From contig NZ_PJMW01000002.1 in the NCBI RefSeq assembly GCF_002846365.1, positions 2,232,001-2,296,000 on the forward strand: DNA of 64,000 bases, read 5' to 3'. This DNA is from Nocardia fluminea. Lineage in GTDB: Bacteria; Actinomycetota; Actinomycetes; Mycobacteriales; Mycobacteriaceae. This document shows positions 63,824-64,000 of this stretch, in pieces (position 1 is the first letter of the stretch; the number at the start of each line of letters is the position of its first letter). Both the position numbers and the translations under genes were made by a program. The notes beneath the pieces are model-generated. The model saw only the letters and a program-made list of their open reading frames with translations. It made no database searches and was not told the origin of the DNA.

Positions 63824-64000
63824 ATGACGCGAGAACTCGCGACCGACGCCCCGTTCAGCCAGGTCCTCGACCTGACCGAGCTCACCACCACCGATGCCGA
63901 GACCGGCCGCTACGCCGGCGTCATCGCGCCCACCTGGACCATCGGGCCCAAGGTCCACGGCGGCACCATGGTCGCGGCCACCGCCGCCGCGGCCACCCGC
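63824..64000 (+). CDS. Acyl-CoA thioesterase-like protein, N-terminal part (partial)
   Basis: The first 59 residues are visible; the frame runs off the window. They include FSQVLDLTELTTTDAETGRYAGVIAP, WTIGPKVHGGTMVA, a layout typical of TesB-like double hot-dog thioesterases, which cleave acyl-CoA esters. The position matches Rv0499. ATG 63824 follows CAGGAGTG at good spacing. The catalytic residues of the second domain lie outside the window. Confidence 0.72.
   Translation, partial: MTRELATDAPFSQVLDLTELTTTDAETGRYAGVIAPTWTIGPKVHGGTMVAATAAAATR

Overview
This is a high-GC actinomycete chromosome segment, most likely Nocardia or a close mycolic-acid-producing relative. Supporting genes include a mycothiol glycosyltransferase (mshA), a heparin-binding haemagglutinin homologue (hbhA), senX3-regX3, two mycolyltransferase-type esterases, an LprQ-type L,D-transpeptidase and an LmeA-like DUF2993 protein. 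From memory, gene order from 2737 to the right end follows the M. tuberculosis block Rv0467 (icl1) to Rv0499, interrupted by several blocks absent there. No database search was run; every name rests on motifs, length and gene order. No rRNA, tRNA, CRISPR array or insertion sequence was recognised.

Layout. 1-2.2 kb: end of a polysaccharide deacetylase, a small secreted protein, a membrane-protein gene with a frameshift, and a secreted lipase. 2.7-7.6 kb: isocitrate lyase, hydroxybutyryl-CoA dehydrogenase, and a MetE-like protein lacking the usual zinc ligands. 7.7-13.0 kb: a compact four-gene cassette made of a DUF4365-type nuclease, an unknown protein, a predicted winged-helix protein and a 1034-residue protein with two ATPase modules, the second HerA-like. 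This is the best candidate for an undescribed system, probably anti-phage or anti-plasmid. 13.0-27.1 kb: mixed accessory and metabolic genes (DUF1254, TetR with a PapA5-like acyltransferase, a PDZ serine protease, an alcohol dehydrogenase, transporters, PPK2, a DsbA-VKOR pair, a methyltransferase, an enoyl-reductase-like protein, an AarF kinase).

27.2-45.5 kb: the conserved block resumes with a TetR, DUF445, an XRE regulator with hbhA, DUF2516, purU, deoC, the LmeA-like gene, two DUF2505 genes flanking murB, an L,D-transpeptidase, an FMN reductase with a DHA2 exporter behind a SoxR-like box, an MFS protein behind an inverted repeat, mscL and an SDR. 45.6-54.8 kb: hydrolases, tandem mycolyltransferase-like esterases, mshA-ybjN, a lipase, a ROK kinase, a 58-residue stand-alone KOW protein, gpmA and a DoxX protein. 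54.9-64 kb: a reductase and HxlR regulator divergent across a perfect 28-bp palindrome, senX3-regX3, a cysteine-rich protein, Ppx, a large low-complexity membrane protein, a TIM-barrel protein and the start of a thioesterase.

A recurring feature is a TANNNT-like -10 box six to eight bases before the start codon, which predicts many leaderless mRNAs. At murB/DUF2505 one palindromic -10 appears to serve both directions.
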